A stretch of 64,000 bases of DNA from Diorhabda sublineata (Eukaryota > Arthropoda > Insecta > Coleoptera > Chrysomelidae): positions 29,961,653-30,025,652 of the forward strand of contig NC_079478.1 of NCBI RefSeq assembly GCF_026230105.1, written 5' to 3'. Positions 49,341 to 61,339 of the stretch are shown here, piece by piece (positions within the stretch are counted from its first letter, which is position 1; every line of letters begins with the position of its first letter). Below the pieces are notes generated by a model, which searched no databases, was not told where the DNA came from, and saw only the letters and a list, made by a program, of their open reading frames with translations. Position numbers and translations under genes: made by a program.

Positions 49341-50750
49341 AATGCGCCCTGTTAGTGTTTTACATGGTTACATATACACGGAACTTTCTAGATTTCAGAA
49401 GATGGTACAATATAGAAAATTTTTCCTCATGTTTCTTGTTACTGTCAAGGTTCGCTAGTTACTCTAGCAACGCGAATAAAAGAAATTATTTTGAATACCT
49501 ACTTTAAAGTACAGTATTATTAATGGAAAGAGATAAAATTGGTTTTCTGAAGAAGTACTTACGATACACACAGTGCATAGATTGTTATTCCTTTTTATAT
49601 AAATAAGCGAACCCCTTTATTATATAATACAATAGAGCCATTTTGAGTATTACAATCTGTGTCTTAATGATACACGTGAATATTTTAATTAGCAATTTGA
49701 CTTTTCCAGAATACTTTTGTGCAATTAATGAATCAATGATGAATGGATTTTATTCCGAATATTTGAAAGGGAAAAATTATTACGGTTCGGACCACCCGAT
49801 GTTCCAATCAATTCACACCTTCACCGGTTTTTATACGAAATGTTCCAATAAACATCGATTTATTTCGGATTGTTTCTGCTAAGCAATTTAAAAGTTTGCT
49901 GAAAGAAACACATTTTCATTTGTGGTATCGCAGTTGGTGAGTTTAATCGGCTTTTCTGGTCGTTAACTTTATTTTCTGTTTTTAAAGAATTTTATAGTAG
50001 CAAGGAAATGTAGGAAACACATGCTACGTCAATTGTGATCTGCATTTCGCTACTTCTTGCAACCTATAAAAATGTAGTATAAGATTTAACTCATAAATTT
50101 ATTATACTACGGGTTTTTATTCCCCTTTTGTTGCGGGGCTAATGAAAATAAATGCTACAACTTCAATTTTCTCAATGAAACTTGTGTTTTAGTACATAAA
50201 AAACAAAGGCATCATAATGATGTGTTACGAATTTCAATACTTATTTTTTATTCAGCTTGAACGTGCATGTGACAGTTGTGACCATTAACACGAGTTACAT
50301 TCAGCGATTTATTCATAATGTTTGTCAAGCAATTGTCAGTGGTCAAGCAATAGAATTAAAAAGATTGATCTAGCTGGGCACTCAGCAATTCAGCCAAATT
50401 ACTCAATTCTCTAAAGGACAAAACATGTGATGAAGTATAGACTGTGGAGACTTTACTTCGTTTGCGTCTATCTCCTTATATCCTATGACTTCCCTCGCAT
50501 CTATTAGCTGATATTTCCATTCATTTGATCCATACAAGTGAACATGTACCCCAGGAAAAATTTTAAACTGAATAATCGACTTTGGGTAGCAAAAAACGCT
50601 TATCAAGTGTGAAGCGTGAAGAGATCAATTGATTTTTTCCCAGTAATCATAGATTTTCACTGGGTAATAATTATAAAATAAGTATTAAACATGAGTGATT
50701 GATAAATATAAGGTTGGGCAACTAGTTGTTGGTTTATTTTAAATGGAGTG
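49341..50750. other. No recognised gene
   Basis: This is AT-rich sequence, with no similarity recognised and no element ends. Confidence 0.4.
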
Positions 50751-50756
50751 CAGATA

Positions 50757-51735
50757 CGAACATTTTCGGTATATTTTACTTTTTCATCTTTGTAAAGGAA
50801 GGAGAGCTGCTGCGGCTCACAAAGAAATATGTTTATAGTGTTCAACAGATCAACAGAGCTCACGTGTTAGAATTGGTATTAAAAATTTCCATTCTGGAGA
50901 TATTTCCCTCAAAGATGAGCAACGTTCTGGTCGGCCTACTGAAGTTGATGATGACCAAATCAAAGTCACACTTGAAGAGGATCATCATATAACTGTTCGA
51001 GAGGTTGCGAAGAAGCTACACATATTGCACACAAAATTAGAAAACACTTAAAATGTCTTGGGCTAGTTAAGAAGCTTAATATTTGGGTACCTTACTAATT
51101 GAAAGAAACTCATTTAACACAAAGTATTAACATTTGCGATATGCACAAAATCAACCGACCCTTTCTAGAAAAGAATCATGACTGGTGATAAAATATGGGC
51201 CCTGAATAGTAACATAGTTCGAAAACGTTCATAGATAAACCAGCACAAACCACATCGAAAGCTGAATAACAACAAAATAAGCTCATGCTGTCAGGTTGAT
51301 GGGATTACAAAGGTGTTGTGTTTTTTGCTTTCAAGGAACCAAACGATTAATTCTGATGTTTACTGTCAACAGTTAATGAAAATGGATGAAGCAATCAAAG
51401 AAAAACGTCCGGAATTGTCAAATCGGAAAGATTGTGTTCCATCTTTATAATGCAAGGGCTCAAACAGGGCAACTCGTGGGAAACGATTGGAGTTGGACTA
51501 AAAAGTCCAACATCCCCCACACAGCCCTGATCTGGGACCATGTGATCACCATTAATTTCGAAGTTTGCAGAATTCTTTGAATTCTCAAACTTTCCCAAAT
51601 GACGATGACCTCCAATCGCACCTGGTTCAGTTTTTTGCTGAAAAGGTGCTGAAATATTATGAGTGCGGAATCAACTGAAAGAAAGATGTCGATATGGGGT
51701 AGAAATGTGCTTGATTGCGTGAAAAATAGCATTTA
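50757..51735 (+). pseudogene. Mariner transposase pseudogene, near full length
   Basis: This is a heavily mutated but almost complete mariner coding region. N-terminal pieces are KGRRAAAAHKEICL (about 50790) and, from 50893, SLKDEQRSGRPTEVDDDQIK followed by HHITVREVAKKLHI, which is the paired helix-turn-helix region. RIMTGDKIWALNSN (about 51175) matches the first catalytic block, with D in T-G-D-K. NQTINSDVYCQQLMKMDEAI, then KEKRPELSNRKD (about 51340), matches the N-Q-T-I-x-S-x-x-Y-C-x-Q-L-x-x-x-x-x-A-I-x-x-K-R-P-E-L block. HPPHSPDLGPCDHH (about 51515) holds the last Asp, and RSLQNSLNSQTFPNDDDLQS then VQFFAEKVLKYYECGI closes it. More than ten stops and shifts are present. No clear terminal repeats were found. 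Confidence 0.75.
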
Positions 51736-51739
51736 GCAA

Positions 51740-54700
51740 GTTAACCAGATCAATGTTTGTGTACATTTCGTTTGAATTTACAATGTGGTGAATTGGAGTG
51801 TTAGAGGATTTTGGTCAATATCGGTCTTACTATAGAAATGAGCGAGAAAATTGAATAAAAGGCTAAAGATGATGGGAAGGATGTGAGTAAAGCCCAAACT
51901 GGATTGGATAGATTTGAGAAGATTGCTACTGCGCCAATAAGAATAAACACTTTTCTTTCAATACAGATGAGACTCATTTGATTTTTTGGGAATTGAGATA
52001 AGAAATAATACGCTGAATAACTCTAATGGATAATAATCGATTAGCGTTCTTCAAGAAGAAGCAGATTATACATGAATTTATATCATATCTGATCAGGTTT
52101 GAAAATTATATCGGTAAGACAAACTCTGGAATCAACAAGTAGTAATTATAAACCTATTAAAATCGAATTTTCGCCGGCTAAAACCAGTTATAAGTTTAAA
52201 AATAATGATACTAACGAAAATTCCTTCATTGCTCAATTTGATTTCATACTATTAACTCTGAACTACTAAAATAATTTTCCTATTCATAGATACTCGGTTT
52301 AAATATTTCAAACCAAAAATTGATGTTGATTAAAACCAAGAAATAATTTAAATCTGACAACATTGATATAGTCACCAATTCCAATGCAAACTACGTCAGT
52401 ATTCTGATCACATCCCGATCTTAATAACCGGTGTACCATGACCTACGATGTTACAGGTGTTCTTAGTTTAGCCAATCAGCGACTGCGTTCGAGGCAATCA
52501 CGTCTACCTCATATCAAATACACAATACTTGGAGCTTGGCTGTTATAGTGGGAGTGGTAGGGAAGCGATTCATAAATAATGCAATATGATTTTTAATTTA
52601 GTGTGTAACTTGCCTATGAATATTCAGTAGTTACAGTTGGGTCAATGTGATTTATGAGACTTCTTTATGAAACAGTTGATTTAAATATGTTTCCGAACGT
52701 AAATAAAGAAGAAAGATATTGAGCCTTATTTTTCATGTTTTACTTTTGAAAAATATGAGAAGCTTTTGAATTGAGAACCAGTCTACTTTAGAATTATTAA
52801 CGATATATTAATATCCTTACTTAACAAAAAATTTCCTTCAACAGCGGTCTCTTTGTTGAGAATTAAGCTCTTCAACAACCTTACCAACTACACCATTCTA
52901 GCTCGATACAAGTTTCGACGAGATGTAGGTATATAAGCAGCGAAGCTATTATACAAGGGTGGTAGCAATAGTTTAAACAAAAAACTAAGAAATACGCTCT
53001 TACAGCACATCGAACTGAAAGGTTCTTTTTATTATTATAATAAGCTTCAAACAATCATGAATGGAACATACTAGTATTGTTCTGTTAAAAACGTGGGACG
53101 GTTCGTTTCATATTTCTCGTACATCGAGGTTATCGAGTTTAGTTATCTATTTATACGAAAGTACATTTTATTTTGTTCATATATATTTTCAAAATTTCCT
53201 CCCCCACTTTCATTTTACTATAAAATTGCTCTTGGGTTTGGTTCGTTTGGGTCTCCGGTCACTCAGACAAAAATTAGGCTGATTCGTTTGCTAAACTAGG
53301 ATCGTTAAAACTACCAGTAGGATTAGAAAGCTTTCAGAAAGTTTATGTGCACAACGGATCTAAACCGCCCACTGCCTTAATTCAAGAACCGTCATAGAAT
53401 ATTATCGAACACAGAATCGAATGGTAATTATTTGGACTGGAGACGAACAAATAATTGTATATTACAGAGTACCACTACTAAAGCAGCTTTTTAATATATA
53501 TATATATATTTTATTTAATATATTGAGAAAATAATTTGCGACAAAGGTTCGGAAGTGTGTACGGACTACCTGCAGAAAAATCGGACTACTATGCTCGTTT
53601 AGACATCGAAACAGATGTAAATGTAACATTGACATCAATAGATCGAGATATATATCAGTTGAATGGATGACATAAACTAAGCTAAGAAGAACCATTGAAT
53701 GAGAGGATCATCATTCACTGGCTCAAAGGGAAAAACGAAGTGATAATAATATGGTAATGAATTTAAGCGTGATATTTTGAAGTAAATAACAAAATGAAAA
53801 AAATATGATTACCATATTATATATAAAGTTTAGTGAAGGAAGATTCATAATTTATAAATTGAATATTCATTGAGAAAACACAGTAGTAACTGAAAGTTGG
53901 GCCAATTCCATCGTAGTGATAATAGAAAAATTTATTGAAATCCCAACTCTCATTCTGGAGATTTTTACAAAAAGCCATAGGAAATAATTATTAAGCTTGA
54001 CAATATTGTTATTTTGATAGCTATTTCTATAGTATATGCATTGTTGTACAAAATTTTCTAAATACCACCATAAAAAAGTCCAAACAAGTTAGATATGGAA
54101 ATATTTGTGGCATTAGATATTGAATAGTTCATCTACTAAAACGTTGGGCAAATTGAGGAGGCTAAACATATTGCTTGAATAAAATGTCTTTATTCGGTAT
54201 ATTTTTATATCGAGAACTAGACAACATATAGGCCAATCGTAGTACTAGTTCTTCTTACAGAAATTATGAATATCGTAATCTAATGAGAGATACGTTCAAC
54301 AACACAGGTCCTATAATTAGACTATTTATTATCATTTCTGAGACAATAAGTTTTTCTGCGAATTAAGCCTCTACAAAATCTCGTCAACGTAGAATCATCA
54401 GTACAACAAAATGGGATTCGTATCTAGTTGATCCATATTTTTTTCTCAAAACTACAGTCTTGTTTTAGGATCATACTGTCATAATTCCTGGAGGATTTTA
54501 GCATTGCAATGATGCAATTTATGGGCTTGGAGAATTCATACTACTTATGACTATATAATCTCAACATCATTAGATATCTCTCTGGTATAGGTTTTTTTTA
54601 CACATATAGTAGTTGACTTATTGTGATATACTTTTTCCTTAAATTGTATTTCTTTTTACTCACAGTAGTTGGTGATTTGGTTGGAAAGTTCGGATGTGTA

Positions 54701-55910
54701 GAAATGCATAACTTTTCTTTGTGCACTTGTTTTTTCTCCATATTCAATCGTTTTCAAAATTTAAAACAGTAATTTCAGTTTCATTAATAATACTTAACGA
54801 TCTATCCGAAATGTCTCAACTAGTGCTAGTAAATAATAAATATTTCTAAGCTTTCAAAATATTCATTTAATCAAATGAATAACCATAATAGTATTTTTTG
54901 TTCCATATCCAGATTGCTTGTTTCTTATATCTAAAAATTTAAACATACTGTATATGAATACTAATTATTTCGTAATCTACTTATTTTCTTTCTTTCACGC
55001 TTAGTCTACTAAAAACTACTGTGGAAATAGCTAGTCAAATTATTTTCATAATAATCTACCAATCGATATTGTCAACATTATATATTTCAATCAAAAATTT
55101 CATAACTTGTAAGAATACGTTTTCTCCAAAGACTTTGCTACTTATTGATTTTCAATATGAATGAAAATAGTATAGCAATATAAGATTCTTCTTTGATAGA
55201 TTATTGATACTGTTGATTGATCTAGTTATACGTCACTTAACGAAAGTGTGTCAATATTTATATCCTGATGGAGACGTCAGAAGATGTGAGTAAGGCCGAT
55301 AAGGAACTGTTATCGTTGAAGTATTTATTGGTTATGTTTTGTGTACACAAGAACATATGATATGGTAGGTAAAGTTTAATCACCTGAATATATTGCAGCG
55401 ACAGCCTATTTATTTGAATTGAAGTTTTACTATTTTTCACCATTCAACAACCTAATTTACATTGAAACCATTATGATTCGATGAATCAATCGATTCAACT
55501 TCTTAATAATGTTTTTGATTCAGTTTCAAGGAATTGTATCTTGTATTTGTTTCTTCAACATATTTCAATTTATTTTTCAAATAATATGATGTTTGTCTTA
55601 TGTAAACTGAAGATCAACGGCCTAAGATTCTATATATTCTTTTCGGCTTTTGAAATGAAGTTTCTACAACTGTCTTACTACTCATATTTTTCTATGTTTT
55701 AGTCATTAAATACAATATTCTGTGTTTTTGTTTCGATTTGATTAATGTTCTAGGCTCGCTAGGCTAGCTTGTCAGTGTATTATAGAAGCTATACCAACCA
55801 CTTCAACAACCGAATAAAAAAACTTGCTAAATCTTACACATTCACACACTTCTTACAAGGCAATGATAGGTAGATCAGTTAATGTAGAGATTAATATATA
55901 ATCAAAATCA
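51740..55910. other. Long interval without recognised gene
   Basis: This is 4.2 kb of AT-rich sequence. A GC-richer patch at 52420-52570 contains a CCAAT pentamer within AGCCAATCAGCGAC. A short AT microsatellite is at 53493-53509. No coding similarity was found. Confidence 0.4.
53493..53509. repeat. AT dinucleotide microsatellite
   Basis: About eight uninterrupted AT repeats in an AT-rich context. They are probably replication-slippage sequence without function. Confidence 0.8.
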
Positions 55911-56159
55911 CATACGCCAGACGCAGAAGATGTAATGGAACAATACGGTGAAGAAGACTGGAAGGGGTTGTACCCATCCAGGCGAAAACAACCTGCTATA
56001 AGGACGGCTTTGTAGTTGTTGGAACAGTACAGACGCTAAAAGATATAGGTTTCTGAATAAGTTCAACTGAACACTATAAGCTTTTTCTTAAATAATAGCA
56101 ATCCACTACATTGTAAAAGTAATCCAAAGGTCGAAATGACCATACATATTCTATCTATC

Positions 56160-56660
56160 TATGCAGCACCTTAAAGAACTAGATTCTGAACAATCTGTCA
56201 AATCCAAGTAAGTATAGGATAAGCTGTGTGCCCAAACTATAATAAAATGATAGTTACTTGTATATCGGAGCACGGAAAGGCAATTGAAAGACAGACTAAA
56301 TAGCCACAAAAATTGCGTTAATGCTATTCCAGTGCAGAAACAAACAAAAGTAGCTACAAGATATTTATAGAAGTACGATTATAGGCTATTGTGGAATAAC
56401 TAAAGAGGTGAAGGATAAGCGAAAACTTTTATATTAGTACTAAATTTATGGCATAACTGATATATGAAGATAGAAAAACAGTCGAAATTGTTATAAGTCT
56501 GTTAACAGTGTAGTACTAGCTCAAGAGATTTGGAAAATTGATGGGGTTAAATAGAACTTCTTGTGTAGGTTCTGTCAATCATAAGAAAAAACTGTAGAAC
56601 ACATATTATGTTATTAAGTTTAACTACCATGCGGTTAGCGGCACTAGGTTTAGAAAAGCC
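56160..56660 (+). pseudogene. LINE RNase H and zinc-knuckle remnant
   Basis: LKELDSEQSVKSK (about 56170) resembles the A-L-K-A-L-x-S-x-x-x-x-S-K-L-V segment of RNase H in jockey/R1-type LINEs. Downstream CRFCQS, stop, EKTVEHILCY (about 56555-56610) matches the C-terminal C-R-x-C-x-x-x-x-E-T-x-x-H-I-L-C-x-C knuckle. The order and the spacing of about 400 bp agree with an intact element, but stops are frequent. The region from 55920, starting PDAEDVMEQYGEEDWKG, may be an upstream part and is not recognised. Confidence 0.4.
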
Positions 56661-56700
56661 AGTAGCAAAGCACTACATAGAGGATTCAAGCTTTAAGTTG

Positions 56701-57964
56701 ATAGAATTCTTGTGAAGAATGAAGCTGAATGAATAGAACCACAATGAATGTGTACACAGTGGAATAGACCACAAGCAATCTTATTTAAACCTATTAATTT
56801 ATTGTGACAAAATTTTGATCCTTCTCTCCTGGAATTATCTTCAACAATTATTTTTCCATTGTTCTTTAACCAACCCATTTTATTTAAATGGGCCATTTCG
56901 TAGTCACAAGTAACATTAAAATAGATAACTTATATCTTAGATACGTCGGTCATATTCTTGTTTTTTGTATCAAATCAAGTTTTCAATATGCTGTCCGTGA
57001 TGATTAATTTGCACGTTGTACTTCGACTATTTGGTTGTTTGTAACAATTCTGATGGCGTTGAGGACATGTCACTCAGCTTGGTGTTCACATTTATTGTTC
57101 TAAATAGGTTTTTTTTTCACGTAAAATTCTAAATATCATAAATATATAAGTCAACTTTTATTATATATAAATTAGTCGTATCGTCTATTTCCGCAGTGTA
57201 CTGTATAGAGGTAGGTTGTTATGTTAAAGAAAGGGCCGATCTCTCTACGAATTGGAACGTGAGCGGAAAAATTTATCGATATTGTTACTGATGAAAGAAC
57301 TCTATTGATGGATTAGATATTATGGGAGGGTTTTCATGTATTTCAGAATGATACGACAAGCTGGAGGGTTTTGAGGGGTTGCTTTGACTAAAATAATAAC
57401 TTGAAAATTATTATTGTAGTCTCATAATACGAAAATATGACAACTGAAAACCAGAAGGCTATAAGCCAAAAATATAATTCATTAATCGAAATCTATAATA
57501 TGAATTTGTTTTCTTGGAGTTTGGAAAGTTTTTCTATTTTTATCAGATGTTAGATAAATATTTCGTTCAACTTCAGTATTCTGTACAATCAATCATGACG
57601 ATGAAATTTTTATATCCGTTGAGATTGAAATTTGAGGAATTTCCTACTATAACCATAAATTATGTTATGACATTGTACAAAAATTGAATAAGTTTGGTAT
57701 GATATAAAATAATTTTATTTTTTCCAAATCCAAACAGAACTAGATGACATACTATAAAAAAAAGGAAAATAGAAACAATAATTTATAATAATTCCTATGA
57801 AACACTTTAAGTTTGAGGGAATTTGGATTTCGATCTTTCGTAAACTTATACCACTGAATACCAGTCGTTAACAAGTAACAGTAACGTGCCAACTGGAATA
57901 AGGGCACTATCCAAAACCGCTTGGGTTTGGTACGTAGATGATAAACAAAATTCTCTGAATATCA
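56701..57964. other. No recognised gene
   Basis: This is AT-rich sequence. A segment near 57000-57110 is slightly GC-richer. I recognise no coding similarity. Confidence 0.4.
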
Positions 57965-57966
57965 TG

Positions 57967-58401
57967 TATATGTTACAGGAAAAGTAGATTGTTAGCGAGA
58001 GTTGACTTTGCCTAGGAAGAGTTAACTCTTACTAAAAGTTTCAGTAAAAGTTGACTGAGATAAACAGATCAAATTTACCTAGGAAGAGTTAACTATACCT
58101 TCTGTGGTTTAGTAAAAATTTATTCCGAGATGTTGCTCTTATCATAGGTTAGGTTAGGTATATCAGTAAGAGTCGACTTTACCAAGGCCAAATCGGTTTT
58201 CCCCTTGCAAAAAGTCAACTTTTACTTACTCAAGGCAGTAAGAGTATACTTTCCCTAGGTCTAGTCAACTCTGTCTAGTAAATGTTGTACAAAATTTATC
58301 ACTTTTCCCTCCTAATCAACTTTTACTAAGTCCAGTAAGAGTCGACTTTACCTAGGAAGAGTCAACTCTTACTGGAGAATCCAGTTTTCCTGTAACATAT
58401 A
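57967..58401. mobile_element. Inverted-repeat miniature element built of repeated palindromic units
   Basis: This is a 435-bp element with terminal inverted repeats. Reading inward, both ends start TATATGTTACAGGAAAA, identical for 17 bases, and continue with G/C T A/G GATT. The interior consists of at least five diverged copies, in both directions, of a unit with consensus AGTAAGAGTCGACTTTACC or its complement, often joined through CCTAGG. Examples begin near 57993, 58076, 58163, 58233 and 58341. The last unit is a near-perfect hairpin (GTAAGAGTCGAC... and ...GAGTCAACTCTTAC). There is no coding capacity. The superfamily is not recognisable from the ends, so this is a non-autonomous element of unknown class. 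Confidence 0.7.
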
Positions 58402-58664
58402 TAAAAAAAGAGGTTCATTGAAGCAGAGAATTGATGATATATGTTCCAGTCACAGCTGTAGATCTTTCGGCTCTTCTCAAAAATGATCCTGCGTTGTTTC
58501 GATATGACTGATATTCATGGGGTGTCTAGAGCTGCTCTAGATCTAGAGCTAGTGATGTTCCAAGAAAAAATTTAATCTGCAAATAAATACATCTTGTACA
58601 CAGTATACAGCATATGGAATGTAAAAGTTTAAGTATTTTCTAGTTTACTGACTGCTGCTCTGAA

Positions 58665-59150
58665 TTGACCTTACTTGGACTTGGAAAACATACTTCTAAG
58701 CTATCTCATCCCAAAGATTCACGCTTCCAGGTCTTGTTTTCCGAAATCCAAAAGGTAGCCTGTTTTTTCAGAATACTTGTACATGTCACCCCCGTTTCAT
58801 TAGAGCAACGTACTACGGTCAATTCTGAATGGTACCTTAACATTTGTTTGCCAGAAATATTCGAAATGTCAGGGAAACAAATCGCAGGAGACGAATTCAG
58901 TTCAAGCAAAAATGTTTGAACAGTCAAAACATCGAATTGATGAGTCATCTGCCTTACAGTCCGTGTTTGGAACCCAATGATTTCTTCTTATTCCTGAGAA
59001 TATCTCAATCGGAATGGAAAATATGCTTCGAAAATTGGTTCAAACGCATACAAAAGTGTATTGATTTTAAATGAGAATGTATTAAAAAACAATAAAGGCA
59101 AACCCAATCATAAATATTTCCCCAACTAAAAACTTTAGTAGCAACCCTCG
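58665..59150 (+). pseudogene. Mariner transposase 3' half with right terminal repeat
   Basis: This is the same mariner lineage as the copy at 32.4 kb. KVACFFRILVHVTPVSLEQR, then TTVNSEWYLNICLPEIF (58755-58860), matches the V-A-C-F-F...H-V-x-x-V-x-L-E-Q-R-R-T-V-N-S-E-W-Y block. A frame change gives VRETNRRRRIQ. The D-N-A-x-S-H-T block is deleted. NSQNIELMSHLPYSP and PNDFFLF carry the last Asp, and SEWKICFENWFKRIQKCIDF ends the protein near 59070. The right terminal repeat, read inward TACGAGGGTTGCTACTAAAG, ends at TA 59151-59152. The 5' half of the element is absent. Confidence 0.8.
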
Positions 59151-59152
59151 TA

Positions 59153-60206
59153 CTCCAAATATATGGATACAATTGTCGGACGTAATACTGATTTATCGAG
59201 GAATCATTTATAAAACAATTATATAACACATTTCTTGGAAAATGGTCTTGCATAAATTTCAGTGTGATTTGTAATGATCTGATATAGGGTTCTAAAAATA
59301 AAAAATAATTAAAAGGTATTCCGTTCTCTTTATAAACTTTAGAAAGCCCTGCCAAGAGTATTAACTGAAGCACATCATATCTCTTTTAGCTACTTATTTC
59401 ATGTTACCCCCTTTTTTATTCTTGTTCACACAATATGGACATTTCCGTCAACGTTCAGGAGTCGATCCCATTTCAAAGAACCGATCAGACGTAGCAATTC
59501 CATCGTTTTAATTTGGTTTGTACGATTTATTCATTTACTATGATGATCCTCATCTAAATTTTCTAACGAGTTTCCTTCAATTGAGAGCTTTCATAAAATA
59601 TTTTATTTGCACTGTAATTCAATCAAGTAACTTTTAACAGTGTATAATTTCTTTTGTGCTTTTGATGCTTTTTATAGATGTTCCGGGTGGAAAATTAAAA
59701 ATCAGGAAAAAGTTGGCCAGTAACAAGCATAAAAGTTACCGCAGTTCTTTCTAATTGAAAGTGGTAATTCTTTTTGAGTGATTAATCATCTTGGACGGTG
59801 GTTAATTCTGGTTCGTTTCTTGGAGATTTTCGGTCGGTACGTTTAGTGCATAGAAATTGCTGTTTTATCGAAATTGGTGAGCGTTCACTCCTGATTCAGT
59901 CTACACTAGGAAATTGATTTCTTAATAACATGAAAAGATTTGGAATACTTAACTAAGTGATATTAGTCCTATCAAAACAAGCTGCTTCTGTTGAACTGAA
60001 CGAAAATTTAATCCAACTGATACTGTAATAACTTTTGTAGTAAATTAAGTATATCATTTCATTTCACAATATGATTCAAGTGGTGATTTTTGCGTTCCAA
60101 TACTTGTAGTTATTTTCTGTTTGAATCATTTTTCTGTTTTGTTTTCGGCTTCATTCGGATTTACCTAATTACGGGTTTCTTATAAAAAATCATGATCATT
60201 ATGAAG
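59153..60206. other. No recognised gene
   Basis: This is AT-rich sequence between two mariner elements. The 122-codon minus frame at 59005-59373 overlaps the end of the neighbouring mariner and is taken as incidental. Confidence 0.4.
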
Positions 60207-60208
60207 TA

Positions 60209-61337
60209 CGAGGATATATTGAAAAATTCTTAGCCTAGAATCAAACAAAATTTCATGTCATAATATTTTATTACTCAACATATTCTCCTCTTAATTGCAT
60301 ATATTTATTACAGCGAACCTGCAACGTGTGTAGACCTTTCAAAAAAAATGTTTCTTTCTGCTCTGCAAACCAGACCTCCACAGCTTTTATTACCTCCTCG
60401 TCGGAAGAAAATTTACAACCTTTTAAACTTTTTTTCAGTTGAGGAAAGAGATGATAGTCGGACGAAGCCAAATCTGGTGAATAAGTGGGGTGTTCTAGTA
60501 ATTCAAATCCTAAATTACGAATTTTTTGCATGGCAACATGAGATTTGTGTGCAGGGGCGTTGTCCTGAAAAAACAAAACACCTTTGGATACCTTTTCGCG
60601 TATTTTCTCTTTAATTTTTTCCTGTAGAGTGGTCGGTAATGTCGAATTACTGTTCTACTCTTATTAAAAAAATAAATCATGATTTCTCCATGGCAATTCC
60701 AAAAAACTGAAGCAAGAACTTTTCCAGCAGATTTTTGAGCACGAAACTTAAATCTTGGAGAACCAGAGTGTCGCCATTCCATCGATTGTTGTTTTGTTTC
60801 TGGATCTTAGAAATGTACCCAAGTCTTATTAATAGTAACAATTCGGTTTAAGACGTCTACATCGTTTTCAAATCGAGCACAGATCGAGCACGCTGCTTCT
60901 ACCCTTGCACGCTTTTGGTCAACATTCAAACATTTGGGGATCCATTTTGCAGCAATTTTTTTCATGTCCAAATTGATGTGACCTATATGATGAATGCGTT
61001 CGTATGAAATATTCAGTGCTTCAGATATCTGTTTTAGCCCAATTCAACGGTCTGATAAAATCATGTCATGAACTGCATCGATATTTTCGGGGACTGATAC
61101 AGAAACTCGCCTTCCCGATCGGTCATAATCTTCTATGGAAAATGTACCTCTTTCGAAGCTTACCTCTTAACCCTTTCAAATACAGGTAAACATCTTTTTT
61201 CTTTTAATTTACTTTAGTTTACTTTTTTGACGTCGAACTTTACACTTACACTTCTAATAAGTTATTGTTCGTTGCTATGGTAACGAAATATTTTGTTTAT
61301 TGATGGTCTATGCTAACTAGATATCAATACATACTCG
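60209..61337 (-). mobile_element. Mariner element, both ends present
   Basis: This is a 1,129-bp mariner flanked by TA at 60207-60208 and 61338-61339. The inverted repeats, read inward, are CGAGGATATATTGAAAAATT on the left and CGAGTATGTATTGATATCTA on the right. They match at 23 of the first 31 positions. Intact mariners are about 1.25-1.3 kb, so roughly 150 bp are missing, apparently from the N-terminal DNA-binding region. Confidence 0.85.
60268..61170 (-). pseudogene. Mariner D34D transposase pseudogene
   Basis: Reading leftward from about 61165: SFERGTFSIEDYDRSGRRVS, VPENIDAVHDMILSDR, stop, IGLKQISEALNISYERIHHI, KIAAKWIPKCLNVDQKRARV, ICARFENDVDVLNRI. The first catalytic block is VTINKTWVHF where relatives have T-M-D-E-T-W, so the first catalytic Asp is Asn here. 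After a stop, DPETKQQSMEWRHSGSPRFK and QKSAGKVLASVFWNCHG follow. A frameshift near 60570 leads into QDNAPAHKSHVAMQKIRNLG and HPTYSPDLASSDYHLFP, with exactly 34 residues between the two Asp, and ends at RGEYVE. Two stops, one frameshift, the Asp-to-Asn change and loss of the first helix-turn-helix make it inactive. Confidence 0.85.
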
Positions 61338-61339
61338 TA

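Noticed and set aside
58144..58161. Interstitial insect telomere repeat (GGTTAGGTTAGG)
   Set aside because: Only about two TTAGG units, inside a miniature element. This is too short to mean a telomeric insertion.
57990..58385. Regularly repeated units as a CRISPR-like array
   Set aside because: The genome is clearly eukaryotic. The units alternate in direction, vary in sequence and sit between inverted ends, which fits a miniature transposon.
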